This document shows, one piece after another, positions 35,473 to 42,669 of a DNA stretch of 64,000 bases. The notes below the pieces were generated by a model. It saw only the letters and a program-made list of their open reading frames with translations, searched no databases and had not been told where the DNA came from. A program made the translations under genes and the position numbers. How positions within the stretch are numbered: position 1 is the stretch's first letter; every line of letters begins with the position of its first letter. This DNA is from Jannaschia maritima (GTDB taxonomy: Bacteria; Pseudomonadota; Alphaproteobacteria; Rhodobacterales; Rhodobacteraceae), in NCBI RefSeq assembly GCF_030973515.1, contig NZ_JARGZA010000014.1, positions 1 to 64,000 of the forward strand. The letters are read 5' to 3'.

Positions 35473-36049
35473 CCTCCGCCTCCTTCAACCAACGCAGCGC
35501 GGCCGCGTCCTCGGCCGGCTCGGGCAACGGTGCGAAGCGCAGCGCGAGCCAGCCGCATTCGGCGGCTTCCGACCCCAAGGCACGGTGCACCAGCGACAGG
35601 CCGCGCCGTAGCGCATCAGCCCGATCGACCGGGAGCGGCCCACTCCCCCGACCGGGCGGCACGGACCGAACGGCCATGAGACAGGCGTCGGGACCCAGCA
35701 CCGCGAAGGCCTCGCGCCGTGCCTCGGCCCCGATCCGGACCCGGATCGCATCTGCCGCGTCGGCGGCGCAGCAAAGCAGCAGATGCCGTTCGGCCGCCTC
35801 CGCGTCCCCGGTCAGGAGTGGCAGGACGACTGTTGGGACCGGGCCGTTCAGCGCGAGTGCATATCCGCTCCGCGCGGCAAGCTCGCGCGCCAGACGCGCC
35901 CGCAGGCGCGGGCTGCCCGACAGGCGCGGCGCGCAGGCGGCGAGCCCAGCCTCGTCCAATCCGAGCCCGGCGCACGCCCAGATCTCGCCTGGCAGGTGAC
36001 GCAAGAACGCGCCCAGTGTCAGCGCATCGGCCGGGATCCCCGCGCTCAT
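35459..36049 (-). CDS. sctK: T3SS sorting-platform protein SctK
   Basis: The 196-residue protein fits SctK/YscK, the accessory protein that tethers the sorting platform to SctD. It is a weakly conserved family of about 200 residues encoded between sctJ and sctL. Visible here are an N-terminal helical region (GAFLRHLPGEIWACAGLGLD) and an Ala/Leu-rich body. It overlaps sctJ by 4 bp. The assignment is mainly by operon order. Confidence 0.75.
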   Translation of the reverse strand: MSAGIPADALTLGAFLRHLPGEIWACAGLGLDEAGLAACAPRLSGSPRLRARLARELAARSGYALALNGPVPTVVLPLLTGDAEAAERHLLLCCAADAADAIRVRIGAEARREAFAVLGPDACLMAVRSVPPGRGSGPLPVDRADALRRGLSLVHRALGSEAAECGWLALRFAPLPEPAEDAAALRWLKEAEDATD

Positions 36050-36789
36050 TGCGGCGCCGTGATGCGGATGTCGGACCCCTTGCGCCGCGCGAGGCTGACC
36101 AGGCTGTGGCCGCCGAGTGCGAGGATCGGCAGGAAGCCCAGCACGGCCACCAGCGTGTAGGCCGCCGGGGGCTCCGCCGACGCCTCCGCAGGTCGGTCCG
36201 GGGTCCGATCCTCGGACACGGCAGCGACCGGAAGGAACACGACTGACACGTTCTCGTAACGCAAGCCCTCGATGCTGTTGGCGACGACCATCTTCATTTG
36301 CGACATCAGCCGCGCTACTGGGGCATCGGCGACGTGGCGGATCACCACGGAGGCGGAGGACGGCGTCGCGCGCCGAGACAAGGGGTCCGAGGTCGGCAGG
36401 ACGATGTGGACACGCGCTGAAACAACGTCGTCTATTTCCGAGAGGGTGCGCGACAGTTCCTGGCTCATCGCAAAGACGAAGCGCGCGCGCTGTTCCATCT
36501 GCGACGGGACGAAGCCGCCGCCGCCGAAGACGTCGCCTAGCGTGTCGTAGCGCTCCTTGGGAAGCCCACGCGTCCGCAACAACGCGACCGCACGGGCGAA
36601 GTCGGTCCGGTCAACCAAGACCGAGATCGCGTCCCCGGTGCTGCGGCGCTCGACGTCGATGCTAGCCTGCGAGAGCACGGCGACGATCTCGTTGGCCTCC
36701 TGCTCGTCGAGCGCGCCGTAGAGCTCCTGCCGGCAGCCGCCGAGCAGCATCAGCGCCAACATGGCAATCGCACATGGACTAGGGCGCAT
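36046..36789 (-). CDS. sctJ: T3SS inner-membrane ring lipoprotein SctJ
   Basis: The 247-residue protein has a lipoprotein leader with lipobox LGGC (Cys at 19) and the two ring-building domains (ALDEQEANEIVAVLSQASID, SQELSRTLSEIDDVVSARVH). RVHIVLPTSDPL is a PrgK/YscJ signature. A C-terminal membrane helix (AYTLVAVLGFLPILALGGHS) and a short basic tail complete the protein. It forms the inner-membrane ring with SctD. Confidence 0.96.
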   Translation of the reverse strand: MRPSPCAIAMLALMLLGGCRQELYGALDEQEANEIVAVLSQASIDVERRSTGDAISVLVDRTDFARAVALLRTRGLPKERYDTLGDVFGGGGFVPSQMEQRARFVFAMSQELSRTLSEIDDVVSARVHIVLPTSDPLSRRATPSSASVVIRHVADAPVARLMSQMKMVVANSIEGLRYENVSVVFLPVAAVSEDRTPDRPAEASAEPPAAYTLVAVLGFLPILALGGHSLVSLARRKGSDIRITAPQ

Positions 36790-36790
36790 A

Positions 36791-37204
36791 TCAGTTCCCC
36801 GACATAAGTTTATTAAGTGACTTCGTCATCCCGGTCAGGCCGCTGCTGAGCACCGAGACCTGGACGGCGTGGGAGTAGGCACTGTTGAAGTTGCTCATCA
36901 TGTCCGAAAAGGAGGGCGGCGTCGGTTTCTCCTCCTCGATGGCCGTGACGTCTTCGGGGGCACCGCGCTCGAAGACGGACACGTCGCCGCCGATGCCGGA
37001 CAGCCGGCCCGCCTCGTAGCCCAGCGAGTTACGCCCGAGGGTCTCGGCACGCATCGCGAGGCGGTCGCTTAGGGACGGCTCGGCCGACGGCGCACGTGCA
37101 ATCTCGGCGTCCCACCCGGTGGTGCCAGCATCATTCCCCGCTGGGGATGCTTGCGCGGGAATCAGGTCGGGCTGGGGTGGGATTGGTCCGACGCTGTCGA
37201 TCAT
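36791..37204 (-). CDS. sctI: T3SS inner-rod protein SctI (probable)
   Basis: The 137-residue protein is Pro/Asp-rich at the N-terminus and has an amphipathic C-terminal helix (FSDMMSNFNSAYSHAVQVSV, GLTGMTKSLNKLMSGN). This is the pattern of inner-rod proteins (YscI/PrgJ), which end in a helix with a final Lys-Leu-x-x-G stretch. It lies directly before sctJ, as in Ysc operons. A copy of the shared island element lies 59 bp upstream of its ATG, so it probably heads the ring and export-gate transcript. Confidence 0.8.
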   Translation of the reverse strand: MIDSVGPIPPQPDLIPAQASPAGNDAGTTGWDAEIARAPSAEPSLSDRLAMRAETLGRNSLGYEAGRLSGIGGDVSVFERGAPEDVTAIEEEKPTPPSFSDMMSNFNSAYSHAVQVSVLSSGLTGMTKSLNKLMSGN

Positions 37205-37263
37205 GGGTGCTTTCTCGCCGTCCGCGCGGCCCTCGCGGCCGCCCGATACCGATGAGGCCGGGA

Positions 37264-37281
37264 CCTTGCGCGAAGCTTACC
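37264..37281 (-). promoter_or_regulatory. Shared island element, upstream of sctI operon
   Basis: On the minus strand GGTAAGCTTCGCGCAAGG matches the element at 40862-40879 at 15 of 18 positions. It lies 59 bp before the sctI ATG. Confidence 0.5.
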
Positions 37282-37290
37282 GGGGAGCGG

Positions 37291-38106
37291 TTAGATCAGC
37301 CGGCGCAGGAAGGCCCTGAGCGCGAGGTTCGAAGGCACGTCCAGCCGCTTCCGGAGGCCGCGCAGCCGCTTGCGCGCGATGGCGTCGAGCGGCGCATCCT
37401 CCAGCAACGATGCCAGGGCGGCGCGGTCGTCCGCGGGGAAATCGGACGCGAAGGCCGTCAGCCGGTCCACGTCGCGCCCCGCCCGACCCAGGGGGAGCAG
37501 CTCGATCCGGGTCGCTATGCGGCAGGGCGTGTCGGCTAATGCGTCCCGTATGAAGCAGGGCACGACGGTGACGCGCGCCGTCGGTGCGCCGTCGCGCATC
37601 AGCAGCTCGGACCCGCCTACCCCCCTGCGCCAGTTCACACAAGCCGCTAGTGTACCCATTCCGGCCGCGATGGCAGGGGGCCCGGCGGGGCGCAGGAGCT
37701 CCAGGTCGCGCAGTTCCATCATCTCAACGCCATGGGCATCCTCGAGCTGACCGCCGGGTCCGACAAGAAGGACCGATCCAGGCCGCAGCCCTTGAATCAG
37801 GCGCGCTTCGGCCGCCAGGCGCCGGCGTGCAGTGAGGTCGCGGGCCGCCATAGCATCGAGTAGCTCCTCCCCAAGGATGGCCGCCTGCCCCGCTAATACG
37901 TTCTCGGACGCGGGTACAACGCGCAGCTCCCGCCGCGTCCCGTCGGGAGCCTCGCGGCGCGCGGCGACGGCGCCGGCGTGACCGAGCACGCCGTAGACCG
38001 CAACGTGGTAGGACCCGGCCGTGCCTGGCGCGAAACACTCCACCGAGAAGGCTCCGACCAGCTGACCCAGCGCGGCTGCCAGCTCGCGCTCGACCTCGGG
38101 AGGCAT
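37291..38106 (-). CDS. Unknown protein coupled to LuxR regulator, possible PAS-like sensor
   Basis: The 271-residue protein has no recognised family. Its middle (LIQGLRPGSVLLVGPGGQLE, then an Arg-Asp-Leu stretch) recalls the degenerate PAS region of the LuxR protein encoded just upstream (SVFVTDGQGRLRETNE), but no helix-turn-helix is seen. It ends in a basic helical segment (RKRLRGLRKRLDVPSNLALR). The ATG at 38106 lies 1 bp after the LuxR stop, so it is likely translated with it. A longer start at 38205 would overlap LuxR by 98 bp. A signal-sensing or partner role for LuxR is a guess. Confidence 0.55.
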   Translation of the reverse strand: MPPEVERELAAALGQLVGAFSVECFAPGTAGSYHVAVYGVLGHAGAVAARREAPDGTRRELRVVPASENVLAGQAAILGEELLDAMAARDLTARRRLAAEARLIQGLRPGSVLLVGPGGQLEDAHGVEMMELRDLELLRPAGPPAIAAGMGTLAACVNWRRGVGGSELLMRDGAPTARVTVVPCFIRDALADTPCRIATRIELLPLGRAGRDVDRLTAFASDFPADDRAALASLLEDAPLDAIARKRLRGLRKRLDVPSNLALRAFLRRLI

Positions 38107-38107
38107 C

Positions 38108-39244
38108 TCAGCCAAAGATGGCGGCGACGTCGGACCAGTCCGCCCCGCAGGCGGCAGCCTTTTCGCGAATCGTAGCGATGGTGCCGCGCAGCGTCGCGGG
38201 CGCACAGCCCTCCATGAGGCATATCTCGTTCGAGTCGTGTCCCTGCGCGATCGCTATGGCAACGCGCGTCTCCTTAGCGGTCAGGCCGAACGGGTCGATC
38301 GGCCGAGGGCCCGCCCGGGCCGCGTCGAGTGCACGTGACACGACCTGCCGGCGGTCGTAGGTATTCGGGTCGGGCAGGACGCGCGCGACATGGCGCGGTC
38401 GACCAGCGGCATCCCGGATCAAGACCAGGTCGGGTTGGGGCGGCGGGCCGATCGGCGCGTGAGGGTCGGTGGGGCGTGTTAGCATCGCGGGTTGTGGGGC
38501 CGGCCCATGCAGGAAGGCCTGCAGAAAGCGGTCCGAGATGATGTCGCGAGCGTGCAAGTGCCCGCCACGCGTCTCGAAAGCGTCGCCGGCCCGAAGAGTA
38601 GCCCGCGCTGCTTCGTTCGTTTCCCGCAGACGGCCTTGCCCATCTGTCACGAAGACGCTGACTTCCTCGATCTCGAGCAGGTCGGACGACCTGTAGAGGT
38701 CCGCGTCAGCACCGACCAGATCGAGCACCCGTCGCCGCGCCGCGACCGAGGACGCGACGATCTCGAAGCGTCGCAGCGTCGCCATATCCTCGGCGGATGG
38801 CCGCCAGCCGCCCAGGAAGCTTACGTAAGTAAGCAGCAGCGCTCCCCCTCCGAGAGAGCGCACGTGAGCGACGAACCGCGTGGCGTCCAGCGGGCGGAGG
38901 AACTCGTTGTAGATTGGGTCCGTGCGGCGGGCCTCCTCGTCGAACACGTCCTCATCGTCGATCCAACCGGACCGCGCGCCCGTAGCCGCGGCGAGAAGCC
39001 GCCGGTCCGACCCGCGGAAGCTCCGCAGGTACTGATGATCGGGGGGCAGCAGATCGGGGTTGCCCGGGAAGTGGTGCCAGGCGGCGCGGTCCAAGACAGG
39101 ATCGACGGCAATCGCGTGGGCAATCGTATTGGGCAGGACGGTCCCGATCTCGTCGAAGAGCGATCGCAACACCTCGCTGGGCTCGATCTCGATCGGCGGC
39201 ATCGCACCCCGGCCGAGGCTTCCGATGCCCTCCGCCTCAAACAT
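38108..39244 (-). CDS. LuxR-family transcriptional regulator
   Basis: The 378-residue protein has a C-terminal LuxR-type helix-turn-helix at about 320-375 (FGLTAKETRVAIAIAQGHDS, then NEICLMEGCAPATLRGTIAT), and a degenerate PAS-like region at about 195-300 (EVSVFVTDGQGRLRETNEAA). The N-terminal 190 residues have no clear domain. No receiver domain or autoinducer-binding domain is seen. Its place at the head of the sctI-U block and near the divergent promoter region suggests it controls the T3SS genes. The Met at 39244 is the only good start. Confidence 0.85.
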   Translation of the reverse strand: MFEAEGIGSLGRGAMPPIEIEPSEVLRSLFDEIGTVLPNTIAHAIAVDPVLDRAAWHHFPGNPDLLPPDHQYLRSFRGSDRRLLAAATGARSGWIDDEDVFDEEARRTDPIYNEFLRPLDATRFVAHVRSLGGGALLLTYVSFLGGWRPSAEDMATLRRFEIVASSVAARRRVLDLVGADADLYRSSDLLEIEEVSVFVTDGQGRLRETNEAARATLRAGDAFETRGGHLHARDIISDRFLQAFLHGPAPQPAMLTRPTDPHAPIGPPPQPDLVLIRDAAGRPRHVARVLPDPNTYDRRQVVSRALDAARAGPRPIDPFGLTAKETRVAIAIAQGHDSNEICLMEGCAPATLRGTIATIREKAAACGADWSDVAAIFG

Positions 39245-39423
39245 GGCAAGAATTCACCGGAGGGAGACCAAGTTTTACATAATGCAAAAGAAGTGCGGGT
39301 TTCATCGGTGGTCCCTTCTGGTCTCACGGGTCGCAGCTGCCAGTCCGGCGGTCCTGGCGGATCGGACGAGGAGAGACGTCCGATCCGTCAACGTAACCGT
39401 CTGCCATCCTAGGACCCTTACGT

Positions 39424-39840
39424 TTAGCGCGTTTCGGACAGATAGCACATCGCCTGCCGCGCACCGGCGGCATCGCCATGGCGTAGGCCGCTGCCCGGCA
39501 CCTCCGGGACGCCCTCCACCAGCGCAACCCAAAGCGCGTCCCACGCCATGTCGCGTGATAGGCCATCGCACCGGAATCCCTTCAGCACCTCGAGCGCGGG
39601 GACCGCGACATCGCATTCCATCCCGAACTCGTGCAAGCTCGCCTGCGTCACCGGCTCCGGCCGAGTGGCGGGAACGCGCTGCATGAGGTCCTCAACCAGC
39701 CGACCCATGTCCTCGCGCGCGACCAGTTCGGCCACGCGCGCGGCCTCCTCCTCCGTGAGTGCCTCGGTGATCTCCAGCATCCTGGTATAGCTCCGGACCA
39801 GAAGGTCTCCCTGCGGCCCATCGCACCCATCGCAACACAT
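39424..39840 (-). CDS. Hypothetical protein with Cys-rich N-terminus
   Basis: The 138-residue product begins MCCDGCDGPQGDLLVRSYTR and is mostly helical and acidic (ITEALTEEEAARVAELVARE). No family is recognised. A longer form from TTG at 39927 is possible. A partial copy of the shared island element (GGTAAGGTAACTGAGAGG) lies upstream at 39952-39969. It sits between the LuxR and response-regulator genes and is read the same way, so a regulatory or chaperone role is possible but unproven. Confidence 0.5.
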   Translation of the reverse strand: MCCDGCDGPQGDLLVRSYTRMLEITEALTEEEAARVAELVAREDMGRLVEDLMQRVPATRPEPVTQASLHEFGMECDVAVPALEVLKGFRCDGLSRDMAWDALWVALVEGVPEVPGSGLRHGDAAGARQAMCYLSETR

Positions 39841-39951
39841 GACGTTTCGAATCCATTCCTCGCTTGGCCCCGGGCGGAGGCCCGGAGCATGCGGTCCGCG
39901 CCGCCGTCCCGGCGATCGCGACCCCAATCCCCGGAAGCGATCGTCGCCCTA

Positions 39952-39969
39952 CCTCTCAGTTACCTTACC
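39952..39969 (-). promoter_or_regulatory. Shared island element, partial copy
   Basis: On the minus strand GGTAAGGTAACTGAGAGG keeps the GGTAAG half and the final AGG of the consensus. The distance to the gene at 39840 is 111 bp, or 24 bp to the alternative TTG start. Confidence 0.3.
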
Positions 39970-40005
39970 GAGAAAGCGCAGTCCGAAGGAAGGCTGTCCG
40001 TGCGG

Positions 40006-40677
40006 TCACGCCTCGAGCGCGTAGCCCACCCCGCGGATCGTGACGAGCCGGGTGCGTACGCACGCGCGCCGGAGCTCGGCGCGCAGTCGATGGATGGCCA
40101 CGTCGATCGCGTTGGCGCTCACCTCATCGCCGAAGCCGTAGAGCCCCTCCTCCAACCGACGCCGGACGACGACGCGCCCGTTCGCGCGCATCAGGCACTC
40201 GAGCATCCCGAGCTCGCGGCGAGCGAGGCGTAGGTCCCTGCCGTTGACGCTGGCGGTCCGATAGACGGCGTCGAACGCAAGATCGCCGAACCACGTCACG
40301 TCCTGCTCGCGCGTGGGCGGGCGCCGCAGGATCGCCCTGACGCGCGCGAGCAGTTCGCGCTCGTGAACGCAAGGGCCGACCACGTCGTCGGCCCCGCCGT
40401 CGAGCGCGGAAACCCGTCTCTCGCGCGCGTCCTCGGGCACGTCGAGCAGGACGATGGGCTTGTCTGGACGCCGATGCCGCGCATCTTTGATGTAGGAAAC
40501 CGAATCCCGGCAGGGCAGCTTGTCTCGGACGAAGATGAGATCGTAATCGACCGTTGCCATCGCGGCGTCCGCCTCCGCGCCATCGGCGACGTCGATGGCG
40601 AAGCCGTCGTTCTGCAAGGTCGTCCCGAAGCGTTCGGACGCCCTGAACGGACGTCCCTCCACGAATAGAAGTCTCAT
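40006..40677 (-). CDS. OmpR-family regulator with degenerate receiver domain
   Basis: The 223-residue protein has a receiver-like N-domain and a winged-helix C-domain (ARRELGMLECLMRANGRVVV, AIDVAIHRLRAELRRACVRT, RLVTIRGVGYALEA). The receiver lacks the phosphorylation set. The phosphate-accepting Asp is replaced by R51 in YDLIFVRDKLP, the acidic pair reads E-G (VEGRP), the switch Thr is Asp (IVLLDV), and the Lys before Pro is lost (VVGPCV). It probably does not respond to a kinase. It is divergent from the plus-strand T3SS operon, whose control region it shares, so it is a good candidate for a direct regulator. Confidence 0.88.
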   Translation of the reverse strand: MRLLFVEGRPFRASERFGTTLQNDGFAIDVADGAEADAAMATVDYDLIFVRDKLPCRDSVSYIKDARHRRPDKPIVLLDVPEDARERRVSALDGGADDVVGPCVHERELLARVRAILRRPPTREQDVTWFGDLAFDAVYRTASVNGRDLRLARRELGMLECLMRANGRVVVRRRLEEGLYGFGDEVSANAIDVAIHRLRAELRRACVRTRLVTIRGVGYALEA

Positions 40678-40826
40678 CTGTCTTTCCCCCAGTTCTTCCG
40701 CCGGCAGTTAGGCGGCCGCACGATGGGTCGAGCCCTCGCGCTATTCCATGCTATCGGCCGGGGAGAGAACCAGCGTCGAGCAAGCGGAAAGGTTCCCGCT
40801 CGAACGAATTCAATCAAGCCTAGATT

Positions 40827-40908
40827 CGCTGATGGTCTCCGGCATCAGCGGATTTCCGCAAAGTAAGTTTCGCGAAAGGTTCGCCCTTCCTCGTCGTGAC
40901 GAACGAGG
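40827..40908. promoter_or_regulatory. Inverted repeats in the divergent T3SS control region
   Basis: CGCTGAT (40827-40833) and ATCAGCG (40844-40850) form a 7-bp inverted repeat with a 10-bp spacer, like a dimeric regulator site. TTTCGCGAAA (40868-40877) is a perfect palindrome inside the shared element. CCTCGT (40889-40894) and ACGAGG (40903-40908) can form a leader hairpin just before the ribosome site. Confidence 0.45.
40862..40879 (+). promoter_or_regulatory. Shared island element, upstream of secretin-domain operon
   Basis: AGTAAGTTTCGCGAAAGG lies 41 bp before the ATG at 40921, the same spacing as at 20942-20959. It matches that site at 13 of 18 positions and the sctI site at 15 of 18. 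Confidence 0.55.
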
Positions 40909-40920
40909 CGGAGGTCGGAC

Positions 40921-41160
40921 ATGACGAACGACGAAGCCGGCGCCCCGGTCGGGCGCCGTCCGGGCGAGGCAGCGACGGTGCCCAAGGCGCAAGACCGCGA
41001 TCCCGACTGGGACCGCGCGCTCCTCGAGGCGCCCGGTGAGGCCGTCCAGGCCAAGACCTTCCGACCCGGGCGCGGCTACGTGCTCGCCAAGCGGCCCGCC
41101 CGCGAACCAGCCCCGGCGCACGAGCGTCGCGCGGTCGCTGGCGAAGGGTCGCAGAAATGA
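40921..41160 (+). CDS. Small hypothetical protein heading the plus-strand T3SS operon
   Basis: The 79-residue hydrophilic protein (RPGEAATVPKAQDRDPDWDR, RPGRGYVLAKRPAREPAP) has no recognised family, signal peptide or membrane helix. GGAGG lies 6 bp before the ATG, and the stop overlaps the next gene as ATGA, so it is very likely real. Its composition and position would suit a small export chaperone or regulator. Confidence 0.65.
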   Translation: MTNDEAGAPVGRRPGEAATVPKAQDRDPDWDRALLEAPGEAVQAKTFRPGRGYVLAKRPAREPAPAHERRAVAGEGSQK

Positions 41161-41810
41161 GCGGGGGGCATTGGCTGTCGGCGCTAGCGGCGGCGGCGGC
41201 ACTTGCGACGGCGACGCGAGCCGCCGACTTGAGCGAGCGGATCGGGCGGGGTGCGGTCCCCTATGCGATCACGCAGGCCCCGTTGCGCGACGTTCTGCGC
41301 GACTTCGGGGGCAACTTCGATCTTCCGGTGACGACCGATCCGGGCGTCGAGGGGATGGTGCTGTCGCTGCGCGGCGCATTCACGCCGTCCGCGTTCCTGG
41401 ACGCGCTCGCGACGCGGCACGGTCTGGTGTGGTACTTCGATGGAAGCTCCATCCATGTGTCGCCGGCCGCCTCCATGCGCTCGATCCTGGTCGATACGTC
41501 GGGGATGGACCTCGAGACGATGGTGGCCGGGCTCGAAGAGCTGGGGGTCTGGGACGCGCGCTATCCGGTCGTGCGCACCGAGATGACCGACATCGGCATG
41601 CTGACCGGCCCGCCCCGCTACGTGGACCTGGTCGAGAACGCGTTCTCGATGATGACGGCGGAGCCCGAGGAGCCGCCAACCTCCCGGACGGTACCGGGAA
41701 TCGTGGTGATGCGCGGCCGGGCCGTCTCGGTCTGGCGCGGCGCCGCCGAGGTCACGCCAGATTCTGCGCCCGAGGCGGCCGCCGAAGAAACTTCGACTTC
41801 GACAGATTGA
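41157..41810 (+). CDS. sctC: Secretin N-domain protein SctC-like (RhcC1-like), no pore domain
   Basis: The 217-residue protein has a Sec leader (HWLSALAAAAALATATRAAD) and the N0-N1 domains of a T3SS secretin (YAITQAPLRDVLRDFGGNFD, ALATRHGLVWYFDGSSIHVS, the TGPPRYVDLVENAFSMM block). It stops before the N2/N3 and pore domains, so it is about a third of a full secretin. Rhizobial systems split the secretin into RhcC1 and RhcC2, and this corresponds to RhcC1. No RhcC2-like pore gene is found in the window. The tail after residue 165 is Glu/Thr-rich. Confidence 0.85.
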   Translation: MSGGHWLSALAAAAALATATRAADLSERIGRGAVPYAITQAPLRDVLRDFGGNFDLPVTTDPGVEGMVLSLRGAFTPSAFLDALATRHGLVWYFDGSSIHVSPAASMRSILVDTSGMDLETMVAGLEELGVWDARYPVVRTEMTDIGMLTGPPRYVDLVENAFSMMTAEPEEPPTSRTVPGIVVMRGRAVSVWRGAAEVTPDSAPEAAAEETSTSTD

Positions 41811-41859
41811 CGAAAGACCCACGCCCGAACCTCCAAGTATAGCCTACGGGAGCAAGACC

Positions 41860-42429
41860 ATGAGCGCCATCGCCGCCGGCATCGTCGCCGCAGTCCAGAG
41901 GGGACGACAGACCTTCGAGGATGCGAAGAAAGACGGCAACATCTCGGGTGGCGAGATCTTCGACATCGTCGCCAACTCCGTCGCCGCCGGCTTCGCCGCA
42001 TACGGGAATGTGAAGGCTGGGCGCCCGCCCGACCTGCCGACTCCATCGGCGACCGAGGGCTTCTCGCGGGACGGCGACTACGGGTTCGGCGCTGCGACTT
42101 ACGCGCCCACCGAGTACACGGAGGCCGACAGCTACGAGGTCGCGCGCGACGTGGCGCTGCCGACCTACGGGCAGGAGGCGACGGGCTACGACCGGCCCGA
42201 GACATCCTCGCCGCCGCCCCCCGCGCCGGATCGCGTCGCGGTCCAGCGCGACGAGGGCGGCGTCATCGCCGACATTCCCCGCGGCCGGCCGCCCGCGACC
42301 TTCGGCCTGCCAGGCCAGGTCCTGCGCGCCTACGACCCCACGCGCGAGGACGACGAGGACGGCGGCCGTGCGATCCCGACGTGGCGCGTCCCCGACGCGA
42401 CCACCGGCATCGAGGGGGTCGAGCGATGA
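41860..42429 (+). CDS. Hypothetical T3SS operon protein, Pro/Asp/Tyr-rich
   Basis: This is a 189-residue protein of unknown family. The N-terminal 50 residues are helical and alanine-rich (SAIAAGIVAAVQRGRQTFED, EIFDIVANSVAAGFAAYGNV). The rest is rich in Pro, Asp and Tyr and looks disordered (SSPPPPAPDRVAVQRDEGGV). GGGAG precedes the ATG. Its stop overlaps the next small gene as ATGA. It may be a secreted component such as a tip or translocator partner, which cannot be shown. Confidence 0.6.
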   Translation: MSAIAAGIVAAVQRGRQTFEDAKKDGNISGGEIFDIVANSVAAGFAAYGNVKAGRPPDLPTPSATEGFSRDGDYGFGAATYAPTEYTEADSYEVARDVALPTYGQEATGYDRPETSSPPPPAPDRVAVQRDEGGVIADIPRGRPPATFGLPGQVLRAYDPTREDDEDGGRAIPTWRVPDATTGIEGVER

Positions 42430-42608
42430 ATCTGGAGCCCGCGCAGGCCCCGACCGACCCGTCCGCCGCCGCGGACGCATCCGATGACACCGATCCCAAG
42501 ACCGCCGAGGAACTGATGGAGGAGGCGTTCAACTCGCTTCTCACCAACGCGATGTTCACGGTCCTGCGGGGCGCCGTCTCGACCTTCGAGGAGGGGCTCG
42601 AGGACTAA
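42426..42608 (+). CDS. Small acidic helical protein in T3SS operon
   Basis: The 60-residue protein starts with the ATG at 42426 inside the previous stop (ATGA). It has a flexible Pro/Ala/Asp N-terminus and one amphipathic helix (EELMEEAFNSLLTNAMFTVL, RGAVSTFEEGLED). Size and layout resemble small T3SS components, either a needle-chaperone or a second needle-like subunit. No family is recognised. Confidence 0.6.
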   Translation: MNLEPAQAPTDPSAAADASDDTDPKTAEELMEEAFNSLLTNAMFTVLRGAVSTFEEGLED

Positions 42609-42669
42609 GCCCCGGGGTCTGGAACGACTACAGAAATCCGTCCGTCGCAACATACAAGGAGACCCGGAG

